NCBI RefSeq assembly: GCF_018687785.1
Contig: NZ_LTBL01000001.1
Span: 2,037,780-2,101,779, forward strand
From: Methanovulcanius yangii
GTDB taxonomy: Archaea > Halobacteriota > Methanomicrobia > Methanomicrobiales > Methanomicrobiaceae
Direction: 5' to 3'
DNA: 64,000 nucleotides
Both the position numbers and the translations under genes were made by a program. A model generated the notes under the pieces. The model was not told the origin of the DNA. It saw only the letters and a list, made by a program, of their open reading frames with translations, and did not search any database. The first letter of the stretch is position 1. Each line of letters begins with the position of its first letter. Positions 8,534 through 17,560 of the stretch are shown one piece after another.

Positions 8534-9358
8534 ATGGACACACCCACCATCGACCCCGCCACCATCGCACCCTATCTCACCGCCGTCCGCACCGCCCGAC
8601 CGCTCGTCCACCACATCACCAACGCCGTCACCATCAACGACTGCGCCAACATCACCCTCTGCGCAGGAGCAGCGCCCGTGATGGCGGCCGCCCCCGAGGA
8701 GGCGGCGGAGATGGCGGGCATCGCCTCCGTCCTCGTCCTCAACATCGGGACGCTCACGACGGGCCAGATTGCATCGATGCTCATCGCCGGAAAGGCCGCA
8801 AACGCCCGCGGCATCCCCGTCATCCTCGACCCGGTCGGGGCCGGGGCGACCGCGATGCGCACGGAGGCCGCGGAGCGCCTCCTCGCCGAGCTCGACATCG
8901 CGGTCCTGAAGGGCAACGCCGGAGAGATCGGCGTCCTTGCGAGAACCGGCGGGGAGGTCCGCGGCGTGGACTCGGCCGGGTGCGAGGGCGACCCGGCGGC
9001 GGTTGCGGCCGCCTGTGCAAGGCGCTTCGGCACCCTCGTCGTGATGACGGGCCCCGTCGACTACATCTCGGACGGCGAGCGCACGCTTGCCGCCGCAAAC
9101 GGCCACCCGATGATGGACCGCCTCTCGGGAACCGGGTGCATGACCGCCTCGGTCGTGGGCGCCTTTGCGGCCGCAGGGGACGATCTCCTCACCGCCTGCG
9201 CCGCCGCCTGCGCCGCCTTCGGCCGGGCCGGGGAACGGGCGGCCGAGGTCGCCCGCGGGCCCTACTCCTTTAGGACCGCCCTCTTCGACGAGATGGCAAC
9301 CCTCACCGAAGACGACCTCGCCCGCCACGCCGACGTGAGGGATGCGGATGCCCGCTGA
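8534..9358 (+). CDS. thiM: Hydroxyethylthiazole kinase
   Basis: The 274-residue product phosphorylates 4-methyl-5-(2-hydroxyethyl)thiazole, the salvage step that feeds thiamine phosphate synthesis. Family motifs are clear: [17 protein letters not shown] near the N terminus, [10 protein letters not shown] in the middle, LKGNAGEI, and the C-terminal SGTGCMT, whose Cys is the usual catalytic residue in ThiM. The start is ATG 8534, preceded by CGGTGAACACC. A longer frame from 8345 lies in non-conserved leader sequence. It overlaps thiE, which takes the product to thiamine phosphate, so the two form an operon. Confidence 0.95.
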   Translation: MDTPTIDPATIAPYLTAVRTARPLVHHITNAVTINDCANITLCAGAAPVMAAAPEEAAEMAGIASVLVLNIGTLTTGQIASMLIAGKAANARGIPVILDPVGAGATAMRTEAAERLLAELDIAVLKGNAGEIGVLARTGGEVRGVDSAGCEGDPAAVAAACARRFGTLVVMTGPVDYISDGERTLAAANGHPMMDRLSGTGCMTASVVGAFAAAGDDLLTACAAACAAFGRAGERAAEVARGPYSFRTALFDEMATLTEDDLARHADVRDADAR

Positions 9359-10010
9359 CGGGACCGCCATTCCGGCCCTCTACGTCGTCACCGACCCCGC
9401 CCTGGGGAAAGGCCGCTCCCATGCCGAGCAGGCGGCCGCCGCCGTTGCGGGCGGTGCGGGCATCATCCAGCTCCGCGACAAGCACCTCGAAGGGGACGCC
9501 CTCCTCGCCGAGGCCCTCGCGGTGAGAGAGGCGCTTGCCGGCACGGACACCATATTTGTCGTGAACGACTCCCTCGATGCCGCCCTCGCCGCGGGCGCCC
9601 ACGGCGTCCACCTCGGGCAGGACGACGGCTCCGTTCCCGCCGCACGGGCGGCAGCGAAGGCCGCCGGACGAGCGGACTTTCTCATCGGCGTCTCGGTCGG
9701 CTCGGTCGTGGAGGCCTGCCGGGCGGTCGACGAGGGGGCGGACTACGTGGCCCTCGGTCCCGTCTTTCCCACCGGCTCGAAGGCGGACGCCGGTCCCGCC
9801 CGCGGGCTTGCCCTCCTTTCGGCAATACGGGGGGCTGTCCCCGTCCCGCTCGTCGCCATCGGCGGCATCACCACCGCAAATGTCGCCTCGGTCATCCGGG
9901 CGGGCGCCGACTCGGCGGCGGTGATCTCCGCGGTCATTGCAGCAGAGGATGTCACGGTCGCCGCCCGTGAGATGGCATCGGAGATCGAGGGGGCACGGGC
10001 GCTCCGCTGA
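9348..10010 (+). CDS. thiE: Thiamine-phosphate synthase
   Basis: The product (about 220 residues) is a TIM-barrel enzyme that joins HMP pyrophosphate and thiazole phosphate. Characteristic motifs are [51 protein letters not shown] and PLVAIGGI. The start at ATG 9348 has GTGAGG seven bases upstream and overlaps the 3' end of thiM. ATG 9342 is possible but sits too close to that site. The protein is a single domain, not fused to ThiD or ThiN as in many archaea. Confidence 0.94.
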   Translation: MPADGTAIPALYVVTDPALGKGRSHAEQAAAAVAGGAGIIQLRDKHLEGDALLAEALAVREALAGTDTIFVVNDSLDAALAAGAHGVHLGQDDGSVPAARAAAKAAGRADFLIGVSVGSVVEACRAVDEGADYVALGPVFPTGSKADAGPARGLALLSAIRGAVPVPLVAIGGITTANVASVIRAGADSAAVISAVIAAEDVTVAAREMASEIEGARALR

Positions 10011-10058
10011 GCGGGGTCCCGGCATACCTTAATTGTTGATGAGCGAGATGTTGTTCGG

Positions 10059-10883
10059 GTGGGGTGGAAGTCCGTGGTGAAGGGAGTGCGTATGGTAGTC
10101 GTGATTCTGGCACTCGTACTCATGGCTCTCGCCTGCGGCTGCACCGACGGCGGGACGGGCCCGGAGGTGACCGCCACCTTCGACGAGAAATACCGGGCCA
10201 ACGAGAAGACCGTCGTTTCCGTGGAGAATCCCACCGGGTCGGTCACGATTACCCGCGGGGATGTGCGGGACGTCGTCCTCCATGTCGTCAAGAGGAGCCG
10301 GGCAGGCGCGGAGGAGCTGGAGAAGGTGGAGATCTCCGCGACCAAAGGCGACCTCCTGAAGATCCGGGCGAAATGGACCTCCGTCCTCCCGCCACGGGTC
10401 ACGGTCGACATGGCGATCACCGTGCCCCCGTATGTCACCGTCGATGCCGTGACGGTGTCAAACGGCGATGTCCGGATCGAAGAGACCAAAGGGGACGTCT
10501 CCGTCTCCTGCTTCAACGGCGATGTGTTCATTCGGGATGTCGACGGCTCCGTGGTGGCGGCGGTCGAGAACGGTGACCTCGAGGTACGGGAGACGACGGG
10601 CATAGGCGACCTCTCGGTAAAGAACGGCGCAATCGAGGCGGAGGTCCGGGATATCGACAGGGATGTCGTCATTGAAGGGGAGGGCGGCGACATCGTCCTC
10701 GCGATGGGCCCCTCCCTCGACGCCATCCTCTCCGTCGCCACCAAAAACGGCGTCGTCTCGGTCGAGGGGCTCGACCTTGAGGTGGGGCCGACGGGGACGG
10801 ACGCCACAGGCGTCCTCGGGGCGGGCATCTACAGGCTCACCGTCGAGTGCACGAACGGCGACGTGAACCTCACCGCCCTCTGA
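10059..10883 (+). CDS. Predicted lipoprotein with DUF4097-like beta-repeat domain
   Basis: This protein of about 274 residues starts with a basic-hydrophobic signal sequence ending in ALACGC, a lipobox-like motif, so it is probably anchored outside the cell. The mature part has a repeated strand pattern (phrases such as VSNGDVRIEETKGDVSV, FNGDVFIRDVDGSV, VENGDLEVRETTG) typical of DUF4097-like right-handed beta-solenoids. The function of such domains is unknown. The GTG at 10059 lies about 27 bases after CTTAATTG and may be leaderless. A start at ATG 10092 would shorten the signal sequence. A nine-T run follows the stop. Confidence 0.7.
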   Translation: MGWKSVVKGVRMVVVILALVLMALACGCTDGGTGPEVTATFDEKYRANEKTVVSVENPTGSVTITRGDVRDVVLHVVKRSRAGAEELEKVEISATKGDLLKIRAKWTSVLPPRVTVDMAITVPPYVTVDAVTVSNGDVRIEETKGDVSVSCFNGDVFIRDVDGSVVAAVENGDLEVRETTGIGDLSVKNGAIEAEVRDIDRDVVIEGEGGDIVLAMGPSLDAILSVATKNGVVSVEGLDLEVGPTGTDATGVLGAGIYRLTVECTNGDVNLTAL

Positions 10884-10885
10884 TC

Positions 10886-10894
10886 TTTTTTTTT
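10886..10894 (+). terminator. Oligo-T terminator
   Basis: Nine consecutive T residues begin three bases after the stop codon of the lipoprotein gene. This is the usual archaeal intrinsic termination signal. Confidence 0.6.
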
Positions 10895-10964
10895 GCGTCC
10901 GTGACACCCCGGTTTTCGGGGTGCAAATGCATATGCGATCGTCTGCCAGAGACGTCTGTTAAGA

Positions 10965-11222
10965 ATGATCACCGTCCACTGCGCCGACTGCGGGGCGAAG
11001 CTCTTCCGGTACCAGAAGATCGGCAAGGGCCGCCTCCTCCACTGCTGGAAGACCCGTATCTCGAGCGACCATACCGTCCGGAGAGAGGAGGAGGGCGGCA
11101 CGGGCAGAGTGATGGGTGTCTGTTGCCCCGGCTGCGGCCGGCACGTCGGCGTCGTGGAAGCACAGTGGATCAATATGCACGGCGGGACGTTCACCGTGAA
11201 GGGGTCGGCGCTGAAGAAGTGA
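10965..11222 (+). CDS. Small zinc-ribbon-type protein
   Basis: This 85-residue protein has two cysteine pairs that suggest one zinc site or knuckle pair: CADCG at the N terminus and CCPGCGRHVG near residue 54, plus a HCWK segment between them. I do not recognise a named family. It may bind RNA or a protein partner, but this is only inferred from the fold type. It lies between the lipoprotein gene and the convergent cofH. Confidence 0.65.
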   Translation: MITVHCADCGAKLFRYQKIGKGRLLHCWKTRISSDHTVRREEEGGTGRVMGVCCPGCGRHVGVVEAQWINMHGGTFTVKGSALKK

Positions 11223-11249
11223 CCCTGCGGTGCGGGCAGAAAGGGGCCC

Positions 11250-12335
11250 TCAGGGAACCCCGTACTGCGTCGTCCGCTGCACGAGCGGCCGCCCGATATC
11301 GGATGCGATTCTTTCCATCTCGGCCGGGTCGAGGTAGTCGGTGTCCGTCGCCCCCGCCCCCTTGGAGATCGACTCCTCGAACATCGTCCCGCCGAGATCG
11401 TTTGCGCCCGCGAGGAGGGCGAGCTGGGCGAACTTGACGCCGTGCTTCACCCATGATACCTGGATGTTGTCGATGGTGTGGAGGTACAGGCGGGAGACGG
11501 CGTACATGAGGAGGTCCTCCCGTCCGGTCGCCCCCGCCCGTGCAACGCCCTGCCGGTAGAGGGGGGTGTTGGAGTGGACAAACGAGAGCGGCACGAACTC
11601 AGTGAAGCCCCCCGTCTCCTCCTGGATGTCCCGTATAATCTTCAGGTGGGCGACGATGTCCGCGGGCGTCTCCACGTGGCCGTACATGATGGTCGCCGTC
11701 GTCGGAATGCCGAGGCGGTGCGCCTCCTTGATGATCCGTATCCACGTCGCGGTATCGATCTTGCCGGGGCAGATCACCCGTCGCACCGGGTCCGCGAGGA
11801 TCTCCGCGGCCGTCCCGCAGAGGGTGCCGAGCCCCGCCGCCTGCATCCGCTCGAGCATCTCCACGGTGGAAATCCCGCTCTTCTGCGCCCCGTAGGCGAC
11901 CTCCATCGGGTTGGAGGCGTGGATGTGGACGTTTGGCGCCTCCTCGCGGATCAGCCGGAAGAGGTCCGTGTACGACTCCGCCGTAAAGTCCGGGTGCAGG
12001 CCGGAGACGGTGCAGATCTCGGTGACACCCCGCTCCCGTGCCTCCCGCACCTTATTCCGGATGACGTCCTCCCCAAAGAAGTAGCTGCCCGGATCACCGG
12101 GATTCCGGCGAAACCCGCAGAACCCGCAGGCGTTCACGCAGCAGTTGGTGACGTTGATGTTCTGGTTTCGCACGTACGTGACCGCATCGCCGCAGCGGTC
12201 GGCCCGCAGCATGTCGGCCGCCTCTGCGATGGCGAATATCCCGCGGTCCCTTGTTTCGAGGAGACCCTGCGCCTCCTCTTCCGAGAGGACGTGCCCTGAC
12301 AGGACGTCGTCCAGGATGCTCTGCCGGTTCGGCAT
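11250..12335 (-). CDS. cofH: FO synthase subunit 2 (radical SAM)
   Basis: CofH (361 residues) generates an aminouracil-tyrosine radical adduct that CofG completes to FO, the deazaflavin core of coenzyme F420. The radical SAM cluster motif reads CVNACGFC in the N-terminal third (Cys-x3-Cys-x2-Cys). Other family segments are ICTVSGLHP, HASNPMEVAYG, GTAAEIL, TIMYGHVE and EFVPLSFVHSNTPL. The start at ATG 12335 begins a typical CofH N terminus. A longer frame to 12479 is not conserved in character. cofG is not in this window. F420 is the electron acceptor of the Frh hydrogenase encoded at 29-33 kb. Confidence 0.94.
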   Translation of the reverse strand: MPNRQSILDDVLSGHVLSEEEAQGLLETRDRGIFAIAEAADMLRADRCGDAVTYVRNQNINVTNCCVNACGFCGFRRNPGDPGSYFFGEDVIRNKVREARERGVTEICTVSGLHPDFTAESYTDLFRLIREEAPNVHIHASNPMEVAYGAQKSGISTVEMLERMQAAGLGTLCGTAAEILADPVRRVICPGKIDTATWIRIIKEAHRLGIPTTATIMYGHVETPADIVAHLKIIRDIQEETGGFTEFVPLSFVHSNTPLYRQGVARAGATGREDLLMYAVSRLYLHTIDNIQVSWVKHGVKFAQLALLAGANDLGGTMFEESISKGAGATDTDYLDPAEMERIASDIGRPLVQRTTQYGVP

Positions 12336-12593
12336 ACTTTCATATGAACAGGCGGGGTGGTATAGCACTTTCCCGCACCACTCCCTAGAGCGGTCCTTCC
12401 GGTGGAACAATTTCTCCCGGTGCAGGAAACCGGCCGCGGGATCTTTACCCTTCTGTACCGGCGGCCCGTGAATGCGCATGAAGGCCGCTCCCCGTGAGCG
12501 TGCATTCCGGCCCCTCCCCGCGGGCGACCGGCGGGGGCCGGGGAAGGTATTTCTTCTTACGGAAAAAGAGAGTCATCCGGGAGGAGAGAGCGG

Positions 12594-13403
12594 GTGAAGA
12601 TCCTCGTTGTGATGGGAAGTCCCCGGAAGGGCAACACCTACCGGGCGGTGCAGCGGATTGAAGAACTGATGCGGGGGCGCCTTTCGCCGGGCGAGGAGCT
12701 CTCGTTTTCCTATTTGATGCTTGCAGACGCGGGGCTCGCCGAGTGCCGGGGGTGCTTCAACTGTTTTACGTGGGGAGAGGAGCGCTGCCCGATCAAAGAC
12801 GAGGCCGCGGCGATCGAGGCCCGGATGCACGAGGCCGACGGCGTCGTCTTTGCCTCGCCGGTCTACGGCATGAACGTCACCGGCCTCTTCAAGACCTTCG
12901 TCGACCGCTTCGCCTACATCTTCCACCGCCCGCGGTTCTTTGGCAAGACGGCGCTTCTCGTCACGACGACCGGGATGCTGGGGCATAAGGACGTGCTCAA
13001 GTACATGGACCTCGTCGCGACGGTCTGGGGGTTTACGGTCGCCCACCGGGCGGGGCTCACCACCCTCGCCGAACCCCTGCCGCCGTCACAGGCGGAGGCG
13101 AATGAGAGGAAACTTGCGGCCGCGGCGGACGCCTTCTTCGAGGCCCTCCGGCGGCCGGAACGCCCCTCCCCCTCGTTTCAGGATATCATGCTCTTCCACG
13201 GCCAGCGGGGCACCTTCGCCGAGATGGGGAAGACCTTCCCCGCCGATTACCGGTACTGGAAGGAGCGGGGCTGGCTGGAGAAGGGGACGAAGTACTTCGT
13301 CGAGGGCGTGCGGGTCAACCCGGTCTATCACATGGCAGGGACGGTCATGGAGTGGTCGGTGCGACGGAATGCGAGGAAGGTTGCGGAGGAGATGGGGGAG
13401 TGA
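12594..13403 (+). CDS. NADPH-dependent FMN reductase / iron-sulfur flavoprotein family
   Basis: The 269-residue product has a flavodoxin-like fold, with the FMN phosphate loop MGSPRKGNTY at the N terminus and the SPVYGMNVTGLFKTFVDR segment typical of the NADPH-dependent FMN reductase family. A compact cysteine motif (CRGCFNC, then a further Cys at about residue 64) is like that of archaeal iron-sulfur flavoproteins that bind a 4Fe-4S cluster. The start is GTG 12594 after a GGAGAGAG ribosome-binding sequence. These proteins serve redox or oxygen-detoxification roles in methanogens. The substrate cannot be told here. Confidence 0.82.
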   Translation: MKILVVMGSPRKGNTYRAVQRIEELMRGRLSPGEELSFSYLMLADAGLAECRGCFNCFTWGEERCPIKDEAAAIEARMHEADGVVFASPVYGMNVTGLFKTFVDRFAYIFHRPRFFGKTALLVTTTGMLGHKDVLKYMDLVATVWGFTVAHRAGLTTLAEPLPPSQAEANERKLAAAADAFFEALRRPERPSPSFQDIMLFHGQRGTFAEMGKTFPADYRYWKERGWLEKGTKYFVEGVRVNPVYHMAGTVMEWSVRRNARKVAEEMGE

Positions 13404-13460
13404 GGAGGGTTATTGGAACGAATTTGTGCCTCCCCGATTAATTTGGAATAAAAGTATATT

Positions 13461-14453
13461 ATGATACAAATCTACCGTAATTTGATGCAAATAAAATATA
13501 TTCTTATTTTTCTTCTAACTTTAGCGGTAATCCTAGTAGCTGTTTTGACATTGTCTGAGTGTAGAACAGCACATATTGGTGGTGAAAAAATAATTTCAGA
13601 TATTGTTGAGCAATCTTCCAATGAATCTAATAAAAAAGACAAAATTGAAAAAATTCTTGTATTTATTGTAGATGATTATTATCAGACATATAGTCAAAAA
13701 AATCACTATAATTTTATTATTTTCGATTATTATGGGAATATTTCGTTCAAAGAAACAAATCCTCGATTTAGATCAATAATATCTTCCTCAGATCCATACA
13801 GAGCGGTATATTATAATATTGGAGCTTGTTATGAATTGGCGTTAATATTCAACGAAACCGCTTCAAAAGCAGGGTTCACTTCAAGAATTGTATTCACAAA
13901 TTGCGAGGATCATTTTTGGAACGAAGTGTTTCTAAATGATTCTTGGATTCATGTGGATCCAACTCTGTTTTACCATTATTATCGTGATGGTGATGATTAT
14001 GAGAATTCTTGGTTTAATAACCCAGAAATATATAATGATCTATCTTGGTATAACGGATATTCACAAATTTTGGTTTACGGAAGTAATGAGGTAGTATCCC
14101 AAAATTATCTTAATCTGGGCAATCTTTCTGTTATTACTCCGGAAAATATCAATAAAATTGTTATCACTCCCAATAGCTCAAGGCGTGATATAGTCATACA
14201 TGCAAATACCTCAAATTATACCATAAGTCTTGGAGAAAAGGGGTATTTCGTTACTGCTGAGAAAAACAGCATGAATCCTTACATATTATACGAAGATACG
14301 GGATATGCCATAATTATTGGAAATGAATCAACAAGTCTCTATTTAGACCCCAGAACTCAGAAATTAAATGTTCTAAATATAGTCTTCACATTAATTACAA
14401 TTGTTGTATGTTTTGAATTTTATGTTATTTTTAAGAAAATTAAATCAAAATGA
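13461..14453 (+). CDS. AT-rich membrane protein with transglutaminase/PNGase-like domain
   Basis: The 330-residue protein has an N-terminal membrane helix, a large extracytoplasmic part and a second membrane helix close to the C terminus with a Lys-rich cytoplasmic tail. The central region shows the Cys-His-Asp order of the transglutaminase-like fold: Cys in GACYELA, His in CEDHFWNEV and Asp in WIHVDPT, spaced as in PNGase-type enzymes. Many NxS/T sequons (for example NETAS, NTSNYT, NLS) fit a surface glycoprotein. Its base composition is far more AT-rich than both neighbours, which points to recent transfer. The enzymatic activity (protease, amidase or cross-linking) is unknown. Confidence 0.75.
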   Translation: MIQIYRNLMQIKYILIFLLTLAVILVAVLTLSECRTAHIGGEKIISDIVEQSSNESNKKDKIEKILVFIVDDYYQTYSQKNHYNFIIFDYYGNISFKETNPRFRSIISSSDPYRAVYYNIGACYELALIFNETASKAGFTSRIVFTNCEDHFWNEVFLNDSWIHVDPTLFYHYYRDGDDYENSWFNNPEIYNDLSWYNGYSQILVYGSNEVVSQNYLNLGNLSVITPENINKIVITPNSSRRDIVIHANTSNYTISLGEKGYFVTAEKNSMNPYILYEDTGYAIIIGNESTSLYLDPRTQKLNVLNIVFTLITIVVCFEFYVIFKKIKSK

Positions 14454-14557
14454 TATAAAAATTTAATGATATATTTTGATAGAGTAAAAATTCAAAGATA
14501 GCTATTATCCCCTAATGTAAATCGGGGGCATGAACCGGATTACTCGCCACTCCGTTC

Positions 14558-15877
14558 CTATACAGCCCCTCTCTCCAACAAAAACACCCACCTCTTCCCG
14601 TCCCTGATCTTCCGCAGCTGCCCCATCTCCACCAGACCGAGGAGGTCGCTTCGGGCCGTCGGGAGCGATATTTTGTATTTCCCGGCGATCTCGCTGATCG
14701 TGTAGGGGCGGTCCGGGTGGCGGATGAAATCCTTGAGGATTTCCGCCTGCCGGAATGAGATCTCTGGCATCTCTTCGAGAAGCGTGATGGCGTTCCGCTG
14801 TTCCGCCCGCGTCTCCTCGATATACTGCCTAAGCTCCTCCATCGCCCGCGAGATGATGGTGATGTTGTAATCGATGAAGTAGGTCATGTCGTTCTCGTCG
14901 GTCTCCGTGTAGAGGTAGGCCTTCGTGTATTTTGCCGGAGCGGTGACGAAGATACGCGATATGGAGAGATACTCGAAGAGGCCGTATCCGTGTTTGAGCA
15001 CGTACCAGTAGAAGATCGCCCGTGCCGTCCTGCCGTTCCCGTCGTTGAAGGGGTGGATGTAGCCCACGAGGAAGTGCAGGATGATCCCCTTGACGATGGG
15101 GTGCACGAAGATCTCGTCGTCATTGGCAAGCCGGCAGAGATCATCGAGCATGGCGGGTATCTTCGTGCAATCGGGGGGGACGTGGTAGATTTTACCATAA
15201 TCCACCTTGTCCCGGACCAGGATATCGTTGGACGTCCTCAGATGCACCTCGTCCTCGCGGCTCTCCAGCGTCCCCTCGGTAATCATCCGGTGGATGGTGA
15301 GGATAAGCTCGGGAGTGAGCGGCTCCTCCTTCAGGTCCTTCAGGGTGCGGATCGTCTGGTAATTATTCAGGATCATCCGCTCAGAGGTATTCTTCGGGGC
15401 CGTCCCCTCCCGCAGGAACTTCTTGGCGACCTGCCGGGTCGTCGCCGCTCCCTCCAGTTGACTGGACGCGATCGCCTCCTCCATAATCGAGTTGGCGAGG
15501 TATTGCCGCTTGTTTGCCTCGCTCGGCCGCTCCCCGATCAGTGCATCGAGGGGGGCGGGCGATGCCTTGTCGATCAGGTGGAGCTCCCGCTGGAACTTTC
15601 CCAGCATCATGAATTTGAACGATTCGTCGCCGATGTCGATGGCTGCGGCGCCATAGTTGCGGATGTACTTCAGGAGCAGCCAGAAGAGTTTCGGCTCAAA
15701 GGGAAGCGGCTGCCGCTTTAGGTCGTCCCAGTGGATATACCGGGCTTCATTGTACCGCTTCACCGCCTCGGTGATCTCCTCGTCTCCGGTAGTGTATGCG
15801 AGGAAAAAATTCGAGAACTTCTCGCCGTAGTGTGCATACAGGGCGTTTGCATCCGGGGGCTTTTCGGGGGTTCGCAT
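14558..15877 (-). CDS. Fic-family protein with C-terminal winged helix
   Basis: The product (439 residues) has a Fic AMPylation domain with the active-site motif HPFNDGNGRTAR. An upstream inhibitory motif of the S/TxxxEG type is seen in ASSQLEGA, placed N-terminal to the Fic core (class II). The last 70 residues form a winged helix (YTISEIAGKYKISLPTARSDL) that could bind DNA. The start is ATG 15877 because TAGGAGATG lies just upstream. A longer frame to 16003 runs through the palindromic repeats and is rejected. Likely targets are cellular or phage proteins, and autoregulation through the winged helix and the upstream palindromes is plausible. Confidence 0.9.
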   Translation of the reverse strand: MRTPEKPPDANALYAHYGEKFSNFFLAYTTGDEEITEAVKRYNEARYIHWDDLKRQPLPFEPKLFWLLLKYIRNYGAAAIDIGDESFKFMMLGKFQRELHLIDKASPAPLDALIGERPSEANKRQYLANSIMEEAIASSQLEGAATTRQVAKKFLREGTAPKNTSERMILNNYQTIRTLKDLKEEPLTPELILTIHRMITEGTLESREDEVHLRTSNDILVRDKVDYGKIYHVPPDCTKIPAMLDDLCRLANDDEIFVHPIVKGIILHFLVGYIHPFNDGNGRTARAIFYWYVLKHGYGLFEYLSISRIFVTAPAKYTKAYLYTETDENDMTYFIDYNITIISRAMEELRQYIEETRAEQRNAITLLEEMPEISFRQAEILKDFIRHPDRPYTISEIAGKYKISLPTARSDLLGLVEMGQLRKIRDGKRWVFLLERGAV

Positions 15878-15895
15878 CGGTACATCTCCTAAAAA

Positions 15896-15920
15896 CTGTA
15901 AATTATTGTAAAATTTACAG
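15896..15920. promoter_or_regulatory. Palindromic operator-like repeat, copy 1
   Basis: This is an inverted repeat of CTGTAAATT and AATTTACAG with a seven-base centre. It sits just upstream of the fic ribosome-binding site. The flank TTGTTTACAGGTG contains a third half-site. A near-identical unit lies 67 bases further upstream of fic. Confidence 0.6.
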
Positions 15921-15962
15921 TTGTTTACAGGTGGTATTGATCGTGGGTGATAAAAAAAGTAT

Positions 15963-15987
15963 CTGTAAATTATTGTAAAATTTACAG
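15963..15987. promoter_or_regulatory. Palindromic operator-like repeat, copy 2
   Basis: Identical 25-base inverted repeat to that at 15896-15920, followed by TTGTTTGCAGGTG (one base different from copy 1). The 67-base periodicity (about 6.4 turns) places it in the promoter or upstream region of fic. Confidence 0.6.
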
Positions 15988-16024
15988 TTGTTTGCAGGTG
16001 CATATGATAGCGTGGGTGTTCAAG

Positions 16025-16044
16025 ATGTCAGGTCTACCTGACAT
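16025..16044. promoter_or_regulatory. Third palindrome upstream of fic
   Basis: A separate 20-base inverted repeat, ATGTCAGGT and ACCTGACAT with a two-base centre. Its sequence is unrelated to the CTGTAAATT repeats. Confidence 0.45.
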
Positions 16045-16067
16045 AGATGCCGATCACCGCGAGTAAG

Positions 16068-16242
16068 TCAAGTGGAGTTGACACTCTTGCACAAAAAAGA
16101 GGGTCCGCGTCCCCTCCCCCGCTTCACCTCATTATAAATAGACACGACCGAGAGGCTGATGATGTTCATCGTCGTCGCCGCATACCAGAGGTAGGCCTCA
16201 GTCGTCGTGAGGAGGACGATCCACCCCGACCAGAGCATCAGG
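16068..16242 (-). pseudogene. Truncated duplicate of the 16838-17383 membrane protein C terminus
   Basis: On the minus strand about 45 codons match the C-terminal end of the gene at 16838-17383, including LMLWSGWIVLLTTTEAYLW and YAATTMN. The frame stays open, differs at only a few residues, and runs on into about 12 unrelated residues before a stop at 16068. The upstream three quarters of the gene are missing, with no start codon. It is a remnant of a second copy. The small gene at 16368-16745 lies between the two copies. Confidence 0.8.
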
Positions 16243-16367
16243 ATTGATCTACCAATAATTGTATTCCTTCAGTGTAATGGGGTAATAGTTATCTTACGAT
16301 TGTGCAACTACCTTATCATACGGTAGGAAAATATTCAATAAATTCTACCACAGAGAGGTCGGTTAAA

Positions 16368-16745
16368 ATGACTATAAGAGATTTTTTTGAATTCGATCTG
16401 TGGAAGTTCGGTATCGGGGTAATTATTTGGCTTTTATTGATAACTCCCCTCTATTGGGCACCGTATATAAAATATGATCTCGGCAGCACTATTGATTACC
16501 TGTTTTTCATCCTTTATGTTATCCTCTATGAGATGTACTTGGCCGCTTGGGGCATCATCCTGTATCCTTTTGGGTGTTCGGTAATGGAAATCTACAGGGC
16601 ACGAAAAGCAGGGAGACCGATTGAAAATAAGATCCTTACCGCCCTCGGGATTCTCCTATTTCTTGGCATTGCCTATATCATGATTTTAGGGATATTGATT
16701 TCTTATTCGGATGTAACGCCTGTACCTGTCCCAATAATTGAATAA
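16368..16745 (+). CDS. Small membrane protein, 125 residues
   Basis: This protein has three strong hydrophobic segments (near residues 10-30, 40-70 and 85-115) and a basic loop RARKAGRP after the second, so it is an integral membrane protein. No family is recognised. The start ATG 16368 is preceded by GAGAGGTCGG. It is AT-rich relative to the genome and sits between the truncated copy and the full copy of another membrane protein gene, so it may have arrived as part of an insertion. Confidence 0.65.
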   Translation: MTIRDFFEFDLWKFGIGVIIWLLLITPLYWAPYIKYDLGSTIDYLFFILYVILYEMYLAAWGIILYPFGCSVMEIYRARKAGRPIENKILTALGILLFLGIAYIMILGILISYSDVTPVPVPIIE

Positions 16746-16837
16746 GTGAATGTATGCTTTGCGAAGAAGGATATGATTCGACCTGTGAAATTCTATCCTC
16801 ACGACCTCTTTACCGCCTGCTCAGCTGTTCTCCCCCC

Positions 16838-17383
16838 TCACCGTCCCCTCTTCACCTCAGTATAAATCGACACCACCGAGAGGCTGATCAGGTTCATCGT
16901 CGTCGCCGCATACCAGAGGTACGCCTCGGTCGTCGTGAGGAGGACAATCCACCCCGACCAGAGCATCAGGCAGATGATCGCAAAGGAGAGGAAGGTGTCG
17001 ATGGCGAGGAATGCGAGCGGCCGGCCCACGAGGCGTCCCGCCTGGGCAATCGTGCAGTACTCGAAGGGGGCGGGCCTTCCTGCAAGGTCGAGGGCGCTTC
17101 GGCCCGTGTTCATCGCGAGGTCCGCCGCTGCCCACGCGACGACGAGCCAGCCGAAGAGGGCGAGGGCCGGTGACGGTGACGGGCCGGCGGTGCTGACGAG
17201 CCCGGCGACGTCCGCCGCCCCCGTCCCGACCCGGACGGCGGTGAGGCCGAAGAGCAGCTTGAAGACGCAGAAGGGGATGCCGATCGTGGCGCTCAGGAAG
17301 AACGGGCGGCCGAAGAAGCGCTGGATGCGGTCGGCCTCCTGTGCACACCGGTCCTGTATCCTGCACTCGTCATCGTCACCCAT
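16838..17383 (-). CDS. Hypothetical integral membrane protein
   Basis: The 181-residue protein has four predicted membrane helices, with a short cytoplasmic N terminus rich in Asp, Glu, Gln and Arg (CRIQDRCAQEADRIQRF) and a basic C-terminal tail EVKRGR. I do not recognise a family. Its C-terminal quarter also exists as a truncated copy at 16068-16242. It is separated from the sensor gene at 17561 by about 177 bases with no gene. Confidence 0.7.
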   Translation of the reverse strand: MGDDDECRIQDRCAQEADRIQRFFGRPFFLSATIGIPFCVFKLLFGLTAVRVGTGAADVAGLVSTAGPSPSPALALFGWLVVAWAAADLAMNTGRSALDLAGRPAPFEYCTIAQAGRLVGRPLAFLAIDTFLSFAIICLMLWSGWIVLLTTTEAYLWYAATTMNLISLSVVSIYTEVKRGR

Positions 17384-17560
17384 GGCCGAAACTCCTCCGT
17401 ATGTACCAGCATTGGTCGTCCTGCAAGAAAAGATAGCATTGCCCGCGACGGGGGGATGTGCCGCCCCCCGCCCCGCAGGCGTTGCCTGAGAGAATGGAAG
17501 AATGAAAGAATGGTGGTGGAAAGCACCGGGCGGGCATCCCCCCGCCCGCCCCGGTCTTTT

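Noticed and set aside
11478-12299. Long plus-strand open frame over cofH
   Set aside because: It is antisense to a well-supported gene, lacks a ribosome site and has low-complexity Arg/Val-rich composition, as expected in GC-rich DNA.
15878-16003. Longer N terminus for the Fic protein
   Set aside because: The extension translates the palindromic repeats; a ribosome site TAGGAGATG is just before ATG 15877.
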